DNA of 7,835 nt from Lachnospiraceae bacterium. GTDB lineage: Bacteria > Bacillota_A > Clostridia > Lachnospirales > Lachnospiraceae. A program made the position numbers and the translations under genes. This document shows, piece after piece, positions 1 through 7,200 of the stretch (positions are counted from its first letter, which is position 1; each line of letters opens with the position of its first letter). Location of the stretch: contig JAGBNT010000029.1 in NCBI GenBank assembly GCA_017634255.1, forward strand, positions 1-7,835, given 5' to 3'. A model generated the notes under the pieces. The model searched no databases, was not told where the DNA came from, and worked only from the letters and a program-made list of their open reading frames with translations.

Positions 1-408
1 AGAAGCGATAACCAGGCAGTTAACGCCGGAAGCTATCATGTTCTCGATCTGTGAAACCTGCATCTGAACGTCATCCTCAGCGTACTGAAGATCAACCTCG
101 TATCCGAGCGCTTCAAGCTGGGACTTCATGTTTGCACCGTCGTTGATCCATCTCTCGGAAGACTGTGTAGGCATCGCAACACCTACCTTTTTTCCGCCTA
201 CGCCCGAAGCGGGTGTAGCAGCAGCAACTTCCTCAACTGCCTCTGTAGCAGCATCAGAAGCGGGAGCAGCAGCATCTGCAGCCGGAGCAGCAGCGTCAGC
301 AGCCGGAGCAGCAGCATCTGCAGCCGGAGCAGCAGCGCTTCCGCAGCCTGCAAGAAGGGTTGCTACCATTGCAACACTAAGGATTGCACTTAAAAGCTTT
401 TTCTTCAT
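1..408 (-). CDS. ChvE-like sugar ABC transporter substrate-binding lipoprotein, N-terminal part (cut by window edge)
   Basis: This gene encodes the extracellular, lipid-anchored sugar receptor of an ABC importer. Only the first 136 residues are visible; the C-terminus lies beyond base 1. Residues 1-21 form a lipoprotein signal peptide (MKKK, a hydrophobic stretch, then lipobox L19-A20-G21-C22), so Cys22 should be lipidated and tether the protein to the outer membrane face. Residues 25-52 are a repetitive Ala/Pro/Asp linker, followed by an acidic and Ala-rich stretch. From residue 73 the fold begins: [15 protein letters not shown], then LQYAEDD (107-113) and QIENMIASG (120-128). These match the periplasmic-binding-protein type 1 family, closest to ChvE/multiple-monosaccharide receptors. 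The start at 408 is supported by GGAGG at 418-422, nine bases upstream. Codons favour GCT/GCA and ATC, unlike the ATA-rich carB, which suggests high expression. The araA neighbour suggests arabinose or galactose as ligand; this is inference. Transporter ATPase and permease genes probably follow outside the window. Confidence 0.88.
   Translation of the reverse strand, partial: MKKKLLSAILSVAMVATLLAGCGSAAAPAADAAAPAADAAAPAADAAAPASDAATEAVEEVAAATPASGVGGKKVGVAMPTQSSERWINDGANMKSQLEALGYEVDLQYAEDDVQMQVSQIENMIASGVNCLVIAS
253..336 (-). repeat. Four 21-bp tandem repeats coding a seven-residue Ala/Pro/Asp linker
   Basis: Four in-frame 21-bp units (316-336, 295-315, 274-294, 253-273) encode AAAPAAD three times and then AAAPASD. 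The first and third units are identical, the second differs at two bases and the fourth is more diverged. They lie between the lipid-anchored Cys22 and the start of the binding domain, so they form a flexible spacer that holds the receptor off the membrane. Near-identical units of this kind can gain or lose copies by slippage without breaking the frame. Confidence 0.9.
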
Positions 409-417
409 TAGTTTTTT

Positions 418-422
418 CCTCC
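418..422 (-). promoter_or_regulatory. Ribosome binding site of the sugar-binding lipoprotein
   Basis: GGAGG on the minus strand, nine bases before the ATG at 408. It fixes the start codon of the lipoprotein, and the signal peptide begins directly at that codon. Confidence 0.85.
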
Positions 423-443
423 ACTTTAAACTTTTTGTTTTAT

Positions 444-471
444 CTGTCCGCCCATTAACTTAAACGAACAG
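444..471 (-). promoter_or_regulatory. Inverted repeat across the predicted transcription start / 5' leader hairpin
   Basis: On the minus strand CTGTTCG (465-471) is followed after 14 bases by CGGACAG (444-450). As RNA the arms form seven pairs including one G-U; as DNA it is an imperfect dyad. It begins at the predicted transcription start (about 469), so it could be a repressor operator or a leader hairpin protecting the message. It is not a terminator: no U-run follows, and the ribosome site lies about 20 bases further on. Confidence 0.4.
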
Positions 472-475
472 TAAA

Positions 476-505
476 ATTTTACCTTAGTCAATTATCCATT
501 GTCAA
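476..505 (-). promoter_or_regulatory. Sigma-A type promoter of the sugar-binding lipoprotein gene
   Basis: On the minus strand a perfect -35 TTGACA (500-505) is followed by an 18-bp spacer and a -10 TAAAAT (476-481, one mismatch to consensus). Transcription would start near 469, giving a leader of about 60 bases. Upstream of the -35 (506-550) the DNA is strongly AT-rich with A/T tracts, like an UP element. This gives the lipoprotein gene its own promoter, separate from araA. Confidence 0.65.
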
Positions 506-553
506 TAAAAATACTCAAGAGTAAAAAAAATTAAACAAAAATTGTAAAAAATC

Positions 554-607
554 ATAACACTTTTTTGACAGTTTTATACCCTCGAACAGTTTTATACCTA
601 TCGACAG
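554..607 (-). repeat. 18-bp tandem repeat array in the araA-lipoprotein spacer
   Basis: On the minus strand two adjacent 18-bp units, 590-607 (CTGTCGATAGGTATAAAA) and 572-589 (CTGTTCGAGGGTATAAAA), match at most positions if the extra base in the CGA part is allowed for. A third unit at 554-571 keeps only the initial CTGTC. The repeated core GGTATAAAACTGT occurs exactly twice, 18 bp apart. The array lies about 85 to 140 bp upstream of the predicted transcription start of the lipoprotein gene. Direct repeats in such a place commonly bind a regulator; which one is not known. Confidence 0.6.
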
Positions 608-626
608 AATTTATTGCCTCTGTCGA
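601..626 (-). other. Stem-loop directly after the araA stop codon
   Basis: A perfect 8-bp inverted repeat (TCGACAGA at 601-608 and its complement at 619-626) with a 10-base loop begins two bases beyond the araA stop codon. In the araA transcript it would fold into a hairpin. No U-run follows in the minus direction, so it is a poor intrinsic terminator. A role in protecting the 3' end, or in processing between araA and the downstream transporter message, is possible. One arm overlaps the first unit of the 18-bp repeats. Confidence 0.5.
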
Positions 627-628
627 AT

Positions 629-2068
629 TTAATACTGTGCCAGTTTTGCCAGCTCGCCCATCGTGGAATCCTCTCCTATCGTTATGAGCTCTGTACCGGT
701 AAGGCGGCAGAACATAGCAACATCCTGTCTGTCAAGAGCCGTGGAGATAACGGCATGGTGCGCTCCTCCTGCGTAGAGCCATCCCGCTGCCCCGGTCTTA
801 AAATCGGGCTTTAATTTCCACATTATCCTTGCAACAGGGAGCTTCGGCATCTTCTTAGGCTGCTTTACCAGCTCCACATCCGCACAGATCACACGGAAAC
901 GGTCTCCCATATCCGTCATGCAGACCTGCACCGCATCGCCCTGAACGGAGTCGAAGATAAGCCTTGCCGGGTCCTCTTTTCCGCCTATCCCCAATGGAAT
1001 AACGTCTATAACCGGCTTGTTGGCTGCAAATACGGGGGAAACCTCCAGCATGTGCGCCGCCAGCTCCAGCTCTTTGTCCTTCGTAAGGTCATATGTATAG
1101 TCCTCTATAAAGCCCGTAGCTCCCTTGACTCCCTCTGCCATCTTCATAAATACAGCTGAAAGGGCGCTGGTCTTATAGTCTCCCTCGGGTCCGAAGCCTA
1201 TGCCCTTTGCCATAAGATTCTGAGCCGCGATACCGGGAAGCTGCTTTAATCCGTGAAGGTCCTGGAAGGTATCCGTAAATGCCCCTATCCTTTCCTTCTT
1301 GAGGAACTTCTCAAGGGCAACCTCGTACTTAGCCTGCTCACGAACGACTTCAATGTTCTTGGTCTTCATGGTATAGAGCTTCTCATACTCTTCCATCTTC
1401 CCGTCGACCTCTTTTTTGGTTACCTTGTTAATTATGTTAACCAGATCGCCTATTGCATAATAATTTACCTCCCAGCCGTACCTTATCTGGCTCTCTACAC
1501 GGTCTCCGTCGGTTACGGCAACGTCGCGCATGTTGTTTCCGAACATCGCTACCCTTAAGCTTTTCGAATAAGCTATTGCCTTGGCAACACGGGCAAAGCG
1601 ACCGATGGCATCTATGGTCTCCTGGTGCTCGTAATAGCCCACAACAACCTCATGGGGTATTCTCAATCTGGAAAGTATAAAGCCATACTCCCTGTCGCCG
1701 TGAGCCGCCTGGTTTAAGTTCATGAAATCCATGTCGATGCTGTCATAGGGAAGCTTTTCATTCGCCTGTGTATGCAGGTGCAAAAGCGGCTTTTGTAGCA
1801 TCTGCAGACCCTTTATCCACATCTTTGCAGGAGAGAAGGTATGCATCCAGGTGATAACTCCCACACACTCGTCATCGTCGTTTACCTTACGTATCTGTTC
1901 AATGCAGCTGTCGGAGGATATTACCGTAGGAAGCACCTCCACGCGGACAATATCCTTTAACTTACTGTCCATAAACTTTGCCATTTTTTTGTTGTCGGCA
2001 GCTACCTGCTTTAAGGTCTCCGCACCGTAAAGGTCCTGACTGCCCACAAGGAAATACAACTTGCTCAT
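629..2068 (-). CDS. araA: L-arabinose isomerase
   Basis: This cytoplasmic enzyme (EC 5.3.1.4) interconverts L-arabinose and L-ribulose, the first step of bacterial arabinose breakdown; many members also turn D-galactose into D-tagatose. The 479-residue product opens with the family signature VGSQDLYG (8-15) and aligns along its length with E. coli AraA (500 residues). The four Mn-binding/catalytic residues are present: Glu295 in GPEGDYKTSAL, Glu322 in IEDYTY, His339 in AAHMLEV and His438 in AGGAHHAV, with spacing matching E. coli E306, E333, H350 and H450. The C-terminus is about ten residues shorter than in E. coli and lacks the YYGFRR-like tail, but the stop is clean and no frame continues past it. 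The start at 2068 is supported by AAGGAGG at 2076-2082, seven bases upstream. Neither araB nor araD is adjacent; a sugar-binding lipoprotein gene follows downstream. No convincing promoter is visible in the 91-bp spacer before it. Confidence 0.97.
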   Translation of the reverse strand: MSKLYFLVGSQDLYGAETLKQVAADNKKMAKFMDSKLKDIVRVEVLPTVISSDSCIEQIRKVNDDDECVGVITWMHTFSPAKMWIKGLQMLQKPLLHLHTQANEKLPYDSIDMDFMNLNQAAHGDREYGFILSRLRIPHEVVVGYYEHQETIDAIGRFARVAKAIAYSKSLRVAMFGNNMRDVAVTDGDRVESQIRYGWEVNYYAIGDLVNIINKVTKKEVDGKMEEYEKLYTMKTKNIEVVREQAKYEVALEKFLKKERIGAFTDTFQDLHGLKQLPGIAAQNLMAKGIGFGPEGDYKTSALSAVFMKMAEGVKGATGFIEDYTYDLTKDKELELAAHMLEVSPVFAANKPVIDVIPLGIGGKEDPARLIFDSVQGDAVQVCMTDMGDRFRVICADVELVKQPKKMPKLPVARIMWKLKPDFKTGAAGWLYAGGAHHAVISTALDRQDVAMFCRLTGTELITIGEDSTMGELAKLAQY

Positions 2069-2075
2069 TTTTGAT

Positions 2076-2082
2076 CCTCCTT
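2076..2082 (-). promoter_or_regulatory. Ribosome binding site of araA
   Basis: A full-strength AAGGAGG on the minus strand, seven bases before the araA ATG. It is much stronger than the site of the preceding HD-GYP gene and suggests araA is translated efficiently once transcribed. Confidence 0.88.
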
Positions 2083-2101
2083 AAAAAATATTTATTTTTG
2101 T

Positions 2102-2124
2102 AAACGGCAGATTAACTGCCGCTT
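2102..2124 (-). terminator. Hairpin between the HD-GYP gene and araA, probable weak terminator or attenuator
   Basis: On the minus strand CGGCAG and CTGCCG (2116-2121 and 2105-2110) enclose a five-base loop. Outer A-U, A-U and G-U pairs extend the stem to nine. Only UUU follows directly, then ACAAAAAUAAAU before a later U-run, so termination may be incomplete. It sits about 35 bases after the HD-GYP stop codon and just before the araA ribosome site, where it would end the carB/HD-GYP message or dampen readthrough into araA. Confidence 0.45.
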
Positions 2125-2159
2125 ACTAAAATTCCTTCTGCTCCAACTAAACCATCCTC

Positions 2160-4175
2160 TTAATCTTCAGAATATTTCTTTGATATCGCTACGAGCTCGT
2201 CAAAGGCTGCATCAAAGGCATCCACTATCTCGGGCATGAAATGAGTGCCCTTCTCCTCGTGTATTATGTTAACCGCTTCATCCAGAGTAAAGGCATGCTT
2301 ATAGGGTCTTACGGATATCAGGGCATCGAAGACATCGGCAATAGCCATTATCCGTGCTGACAAGGGAATATCCTCTCCTTTTATCCTGTCGGGATAGCCC
2401 CGGCTCCCGTCCCACCATTCATGATGAGAAGCCGCCATATCCGTGGCAATCCTTAAATATTCGGACTCTCCCAGGTTATCCCTTATATCGATAAGTATCT
2501 TCCTCCCTGCCGTGGTATGCTCCTTCATTATCTCGAACTCTTCCTTATCCAGCTTTCCGGGCTTATTGAGGATCATGTCGGAAATACATATCTTTCCTAT
2601 GTCGTGCAGTGAGGCGGCAAGCGTCATGTTCTCCACGTACTCCTCGCTTAATACGTCGGTAAACCTGCCCTCCCTGCCCAGCTCCTTCGCTATGGCGTTT
2701 ACATACTCGGAGGTTCTCTTTGTGTGCTGACCCGTTTCGGCGTCACGGCTCTCAACCAGGTCGGCTATGGTGGATATGAGATTTACCTGAATCCTGTTTA
2801 TCTCCTCCGCCTTACGGTTGGCATCCTCGATATATGAAGTATAGTCGTCCACCGTCTTGGATATGGATCTGTAGAGGGCCTCGAGCTCGTTTCCGTTCCT
2901 GATGTTTAGCGACTTTATCGCCTCTACGGACTGCAGCCGCTCCTCGTCGCTGTTGTAGGCAAAGCGGGTCATCGCATCCGTCATCCTGTTTATATGCAGT
3001 ACCAGGTGCTGGTCCGCTGCCACGATGATTATGGTCATTATGCAGAGCAGGACTCCGAGCATTACTGCAAAGAGCCTCAGGCAATAGTTAAGGCTGTCCT
3101 TTTTTATGTCAACCACTGAATAATAGACAAGGGTTCCTAACCCCGAGGCTCCGGCAACAGGCTCATCTATATAAACTATATTTTCATTCGTTATATCGGG
3201 CAATACTTCCCCTCTGGGCACAGGCTCCTCTTCTCTTCCGCAGTAAACCGCTGCCCTCCTTTCAGAGCCGTCCTCGATGTAGATATACATAGCCCTTAGC
3301 TCCGGAAACTGCTGCATCTCCTTATCCAGCTGCTTCTCCACCCGTTCTACGGTCTTTTCATCTGTATTTCCCAAAAGGGCGGTAGCATAGCCGGAAAGCA
3401 CCGTCTGCGAAGCATTATCCGTCATGATCTGCGCTGCCAGCCTGTATTCCTCCACCTTTTCACTGCGGTAGAAGGTGTATATGAATATCATGGATATCAA
3501 TTCCATCGCCAGACCTGTGAACGCAAGGGCGATAGCCACTGTCTGCCTTAAGGAGCGCTTTACCTTCCAGCCCTTTGGGTCGTTCCAGCTCACAGCAAAC
3601 ATGTCCCTCTCAACATAGGCATAGACATCCTTTTTAAGGACATTGTGTATATATTTTATTATAAAGAAAACTATGAGGAGCGAGATGAGCTTATCCCCGA
3701 TCTCAAGGATCACCGTGGAGACCAGCTCGGAAACGAAGCGCTCCCCAGTCGTCGAGGCGCTGTCCACCCCTGTAAGATATACCGGGGAGCTGTCAAAGAA
3801 GCCCGTCCAGTTAAGAAGCATGCCGACTATGGTGTCCATTATAACCATGGGCGGCAGGATAAGCAGCGTCTTAAAGATACTCCTGAAAGCCCCCTTGGAT
3901 GCGGCATATCCAACCATCAGGGCTATGAGCACCGAGATTATGGAGTAATACATCTGGGAGGATTCGATAAGGGCGCTTATCAGTATTGAAAAATATCCCA
4001 CCAGCATCCCCGGCAGGGCTCCCACCGTAGCCGACACCAAAACCGTTCCTATGGCATCAAGGTACAAAGGGGTCATAAACACCTTCTGGTTTAGCGCATA
4101 CCCCCCGAGATTGATGACGATACCCAATAATGAGACTATAAATACTGTCAGAAAAAACTTATTCCTTTTCTTCAT
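2160..4175 (-). CDS. Membrane-anchored HD-GYP domain cyclic-di-GMP phosphodiesterase
   Basis: A 671-residue sensor-effector protein expected to hydrolyse cyclic di-GMP. By eye it has six membrane helices at about 7-27, 35-53, 55-71, 76-94, 101-122 and 150-178. The stretch around PLYLDAIGTVLVSATVGALPG (36-56) resembles the membrane fold of ECF-transporter S components. A basic cytoplasmic loop, helix 211-237, an extracytoplasmic Cache/PAS-like segment (238-363), helix 364-387 and a HAMP-like/coiled-coil linker (388-470) follow. The HD-GYP domain (about 463-665) keeps all expected metal ligands: Glu480, His484, His524-Asp525 (HDIGK), His553, His584-His585 and Asp614, and a true GYP at 593-595. 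This indicates an active enzyme. No GGDEF domain is present. It begins 28 bp after the carB stop with only a weak AAGAG ribosome site (4185-4189), consistent with operon-coupled, low expression. The signal sensed cannot be told from sequence. Confidence 0.9.
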   Translation of the reverse strand: MKKRNKFFLTVFIVSLLGIVINLGGYALNQKVFMTPLYLDAIGTVLVSATVGALPGMLVGYFSILISALIESSQMYYSIISVLIALMVGYAASKGAFRSIFKTLLILPPMVIMDTIVGMLLNWTGFFDSSPVYLTGVDSASTTGERFVSELVSTVILEIGDKLISLLIVFFIIKYIHNVLKKDVYAYVERDMFAVSWNDPKGWKVKRSLRQTVAIALAFTGLAMELISMIFIYTFYRSEKVEEYRLAAQIMTDNASQTVLSGYATALLGNTDEKTVERVEKQLDKEMQQFPELRAMYIYIEDGSERRAAVYCGREEEPVPRGEVLPDITNENIVYIDEPVAGASGLGTLVYYSVVDIKKDSLNYCLRLFAVMLGVLLCIMTIIIVAADQHLVLHINRMTDAMTRFAYNSDEERLQSVEAIKSLNIRNGNELEALYRSISKTVDDYTSYIEDANRKAEEINRIQVNLISTIADLVESRDAETGQHTKRTSEYVNAIAKELGREGRFTDVLSEEYVENMTLAASLHDIGKICISDMILNKPGKLDKEEFEIMKEHTTAGRKILIDIRDNLGESEYLRIATDMAASHHEWWDGSRGYPDRIKGEDIPLSARIMAIADVFDALISVRPYKHAFTLDEAVNIIHEEKGTHFMPEIVDAFDAAFDELVAISKKYSED

Positions 4176-4203
4176 ACCCGCTTGCTCTTATCCGGCTCCC
4201 ATC

Positions 4204-7200
4204 CTATATCATGGCGTGCCACTCCTGAAGCGAACGCACCTGAGCGCCCTCGTGGCTCTTAACGTACTTTATGCCCTCCGCCGCGCTTCTTGCCGCCGCT
4301 ATGGTAGTGATGTAGGTTATCTTGTTCTTTACCGCAGCCTTCCTTAAATAGCTGTCATCGTGGATCGAATCCTTTCCGATGGGGGAATTTACGATAAGCT
4401 GTATCTTGCCGTTTGTCATATAATCGAGGATGTTTGGCCTGCCCTCGTAGAGCTTCTTTACAAGCTCCGCCGGAACCCCGCTCTCCTTTATCTTCTCGTA
4501 GGTGCTGCCGGTGGCGAGTATCTTAAAGCCTGCTTCGTAAAAGGCTTTCGCAATCTCCGGCGCCTCGGGCTTATCCTGAACATTTACCGAGATAAGCACC
4601 GTTCCCTCAAGGGGAAGGGGCGCATTGGCAGCCTCTTCTGCCTTAAAGAAAGCCTCTCCCGACTTCTCGGAAAGCCCCAGTACTTCTCCCGTGGAGCGCA
4701 TCTCGGGTCCAAGGATCGGGTCTACCTCCTGGAACATATTGAAGGGGAATACCGCCTCCTTTACGCCGTAATAAGGTATCTCCCTCTCCTTAAGGCCTTC
4801 CACCGGAGAGGGTCTTCCTGTAAGCTTCGAGGTTATTATATCCGTTGCCAGGGGAACCATTCTTATCCCGCAGACCTTGGATACCAGCGGAACCGTTCTG
4901 GATGCCCTCGGATTTGCCTCCAGCACGAAAACCTTTCCGTTTTCTATCGCATACTGCATGTTCATAAGCCCTACGACATTCATCTCCTCGGCTATCCTTC
5001 GCGTATATTCCTTTATGGTCTTTAAGCTCTCCTCCGGTATATGCTTAGAGGGAATTATGCAGGCGGAGTCGCCCGAGTGAATACCCGCAAGCTCTATATG
5101 CTCCATGACCGCGGGCACATAGGCATGCTTTCCGTCGGAGATCGCATCCGCCTCGCACTCCATCGCGTGATTTAGGAAGCGGTCGATAAGTATGGGTCTG
5201 TCGGGGGTTACGCCAACCGCAGCCTTCATATAATCGGTCATGGCTTCATCGTCATAGACGACCTCCATTCCCCTTCCTCCCAATACGTAAGAGGGACGCA
5301 CCATTACCGGATAGCCTATCTTATTTGCTATCCCGATCGCCTCCTCAACCGTGGTCGCCATTCCGGACTCGGGCATCGGGATACCCAGCTTATCCATCAT
5401 ATTCCTGAAAAGATCCCTGTCCTCCGCAAGATCTATTACCTCCGGCGAGGTCCCCAGAATATTTACCCCGTTCTTCTTAAGATCCGCCGCCAGGTTAAGC
5501 GGTGTCTGCCCTCCGAACTGGGCTATTACCCCCACAGGCTTTTCCTTTTTATAAATGGAGAGCACGTCCTCTAGGGTAAGGGGCTCGAAGTAGAGCTTAT
5601 CCGAGGTATCGTAGTCTGTGGAGACCGTCTCGGGATTGCAGTTTACGATTATGGTCTCGAAGCCCAGCTTCTTTAAGGACTGGGCAGCATGTACACAGCA
5701 GTAGTCAAATTCGATACCCTGACCTATACGGTTGGGACCGCCTCCCAGTATCATGATCTTTTTGCTGTTTTCATTTACCGGATTGTTGTCTGCGGCATTA
5801 TAGGTGGAATAGAAGTAGGCACTGTCCTTAGTCCCGCTGACATGCACTCCGTCCCATGCCTCGGTAATCCTAAGCTCCTCCCTCCTGTTTCTTATCTCGT
5901 CCTCTCCTATCTCAAGTATCTCTGATAAATACTTGTCGGAGAAGCCGTTTTGCTTGGCGCTCTTTAAGGCTTCATCGGAAGGAAGTCCTCCCTTAAACTT
6001 AAGCAGCGCCTCCTCTTCCTCCACGAGCTCCTTCATCTGCTCTATAAAATATCTCTTAACATGGGTAAGCTCATATATCTCTTCTACTGAGGCTCCATGT
6101 CTTAAGGCTTCGTACATTATGAAATGTCTTTCGCTGTTGGGGGTGATGAGCAGTTTACATAACTCATCCTTGGACAGCCTGTCATAGCCGTTTACATGAC
6201 CCAGACCGTAACGTCCCTTTTCGAGAGAGCGCACCGCCTTCTGGAAGGCTTCCTTATAGCTGCGCCCTATGCTCATTACCTCGCCGACTGCCCTCATCTG
6301 GGTCCCTAGCTTATCCTCCACACCCTTAAACTTTTCGAAGGCCCACCTGGCAAACTTGACTACCACATAGTCCCCGTCCGGCTTATATTTATCGAGGGTC
6401 CCGTATTTTCCGCAGGGTATCTCCGAAAGCGAGAGCCCGGCTGCCAGCTTTGCCGAAACGAGGGCTATAGGAAAGCCCGTAGCCTTGGATGCCAGCGCCG
6501 AGGAACGGGAGGTTCTGGGATTTATCTCTATTACGATTATCCTGTCGCTCTTGGGGTCGTGGGCGAACTGCACATTTGTACCGCCGATAACCCCTATATG
6601 CTCTACTATCTTGTAAGCCTGCTCCTGAAGGCGCTTCTGCACCTCCTTATGAATAGTAAGCATCGGGGCTGTGCAAAAGGAATCTCCGGTATGGACTCCC
6701 ATGGGGTCCACGTTTTCTATGAAGCAGACCGTGATCATGTTGTTGTCCTTATCCCGGACTACCTCAAGCTCAAGCTCTTCCCAGCCCATGACCGACTCTT
6801 CCACCAGTACCTGATGAACCAGTGAAGCCTGCAGTCCCCTTGCACAGACGGTGCTAAGCTCCTCCTTATTGTAGACCAGGCCTCCTCCGGCTCCTCCCAT
6901 CGTATACGCCGGCCGCAAAACCACCGGATATCCGAGCTCATCGGCTATCTTTAAGGCCTCCTCCACGCTGTATGCCACCTCGCTTCGCGCCATCTCTATG
7001 CCGAGGCTGTTCATCGTGTTTTTAAACTCTACCCTGTCCTCTCCGCGCTCTATCGCGTCTACCTGGACTCCGATGACCTGTACCTTATACTTATCCAAAA
7101 CCCCTGCCTTATAGAGCTCCGAGCACAGGTTAAGCCCGGACTGTCCTCCCAGATTGGGTAAAAGCGCATCCGGTCTTTCCTTTTCTATTATCTTTTCCAG

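Noticed and set aside
128..463. Plus-strand open frame rich in Ala and Ser
   Set aside because: It is the antisense of the lipoprotein gene; its low complexity comes from the 21-bp repeats read in another frame. No ribosome site precedes it.
546..566. A6/T6 stem as a terminator
   Set aside because: The stem is made only of A-T pairs with a nine-base loop, too weak to terminate.
565..598. Plus-strand promoter from TTGACA at 565-570
   Set aside because: No good -10 lies 16-18 bp downstream; TTTATA is about 20 bp away, and the transcript would run antisense into araA with no gene to serve.
629..2068. araA as a truncated pseudogene because it is shorter than in E. coli
   Set aside because: All four catalytic/metal residues and the signatures at both ends are intact, and a strong ribosome site is present. 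The difference is a few residues at the N-terminus, in internal loops and in the C-terminal tail.
4360..5025. 221-codon plus-strand open frame
   Set aside because: It lies entirely antisense to conserved CarB coding sequence, has no recognisable domain and a composition expected of a reversed reading of carB.
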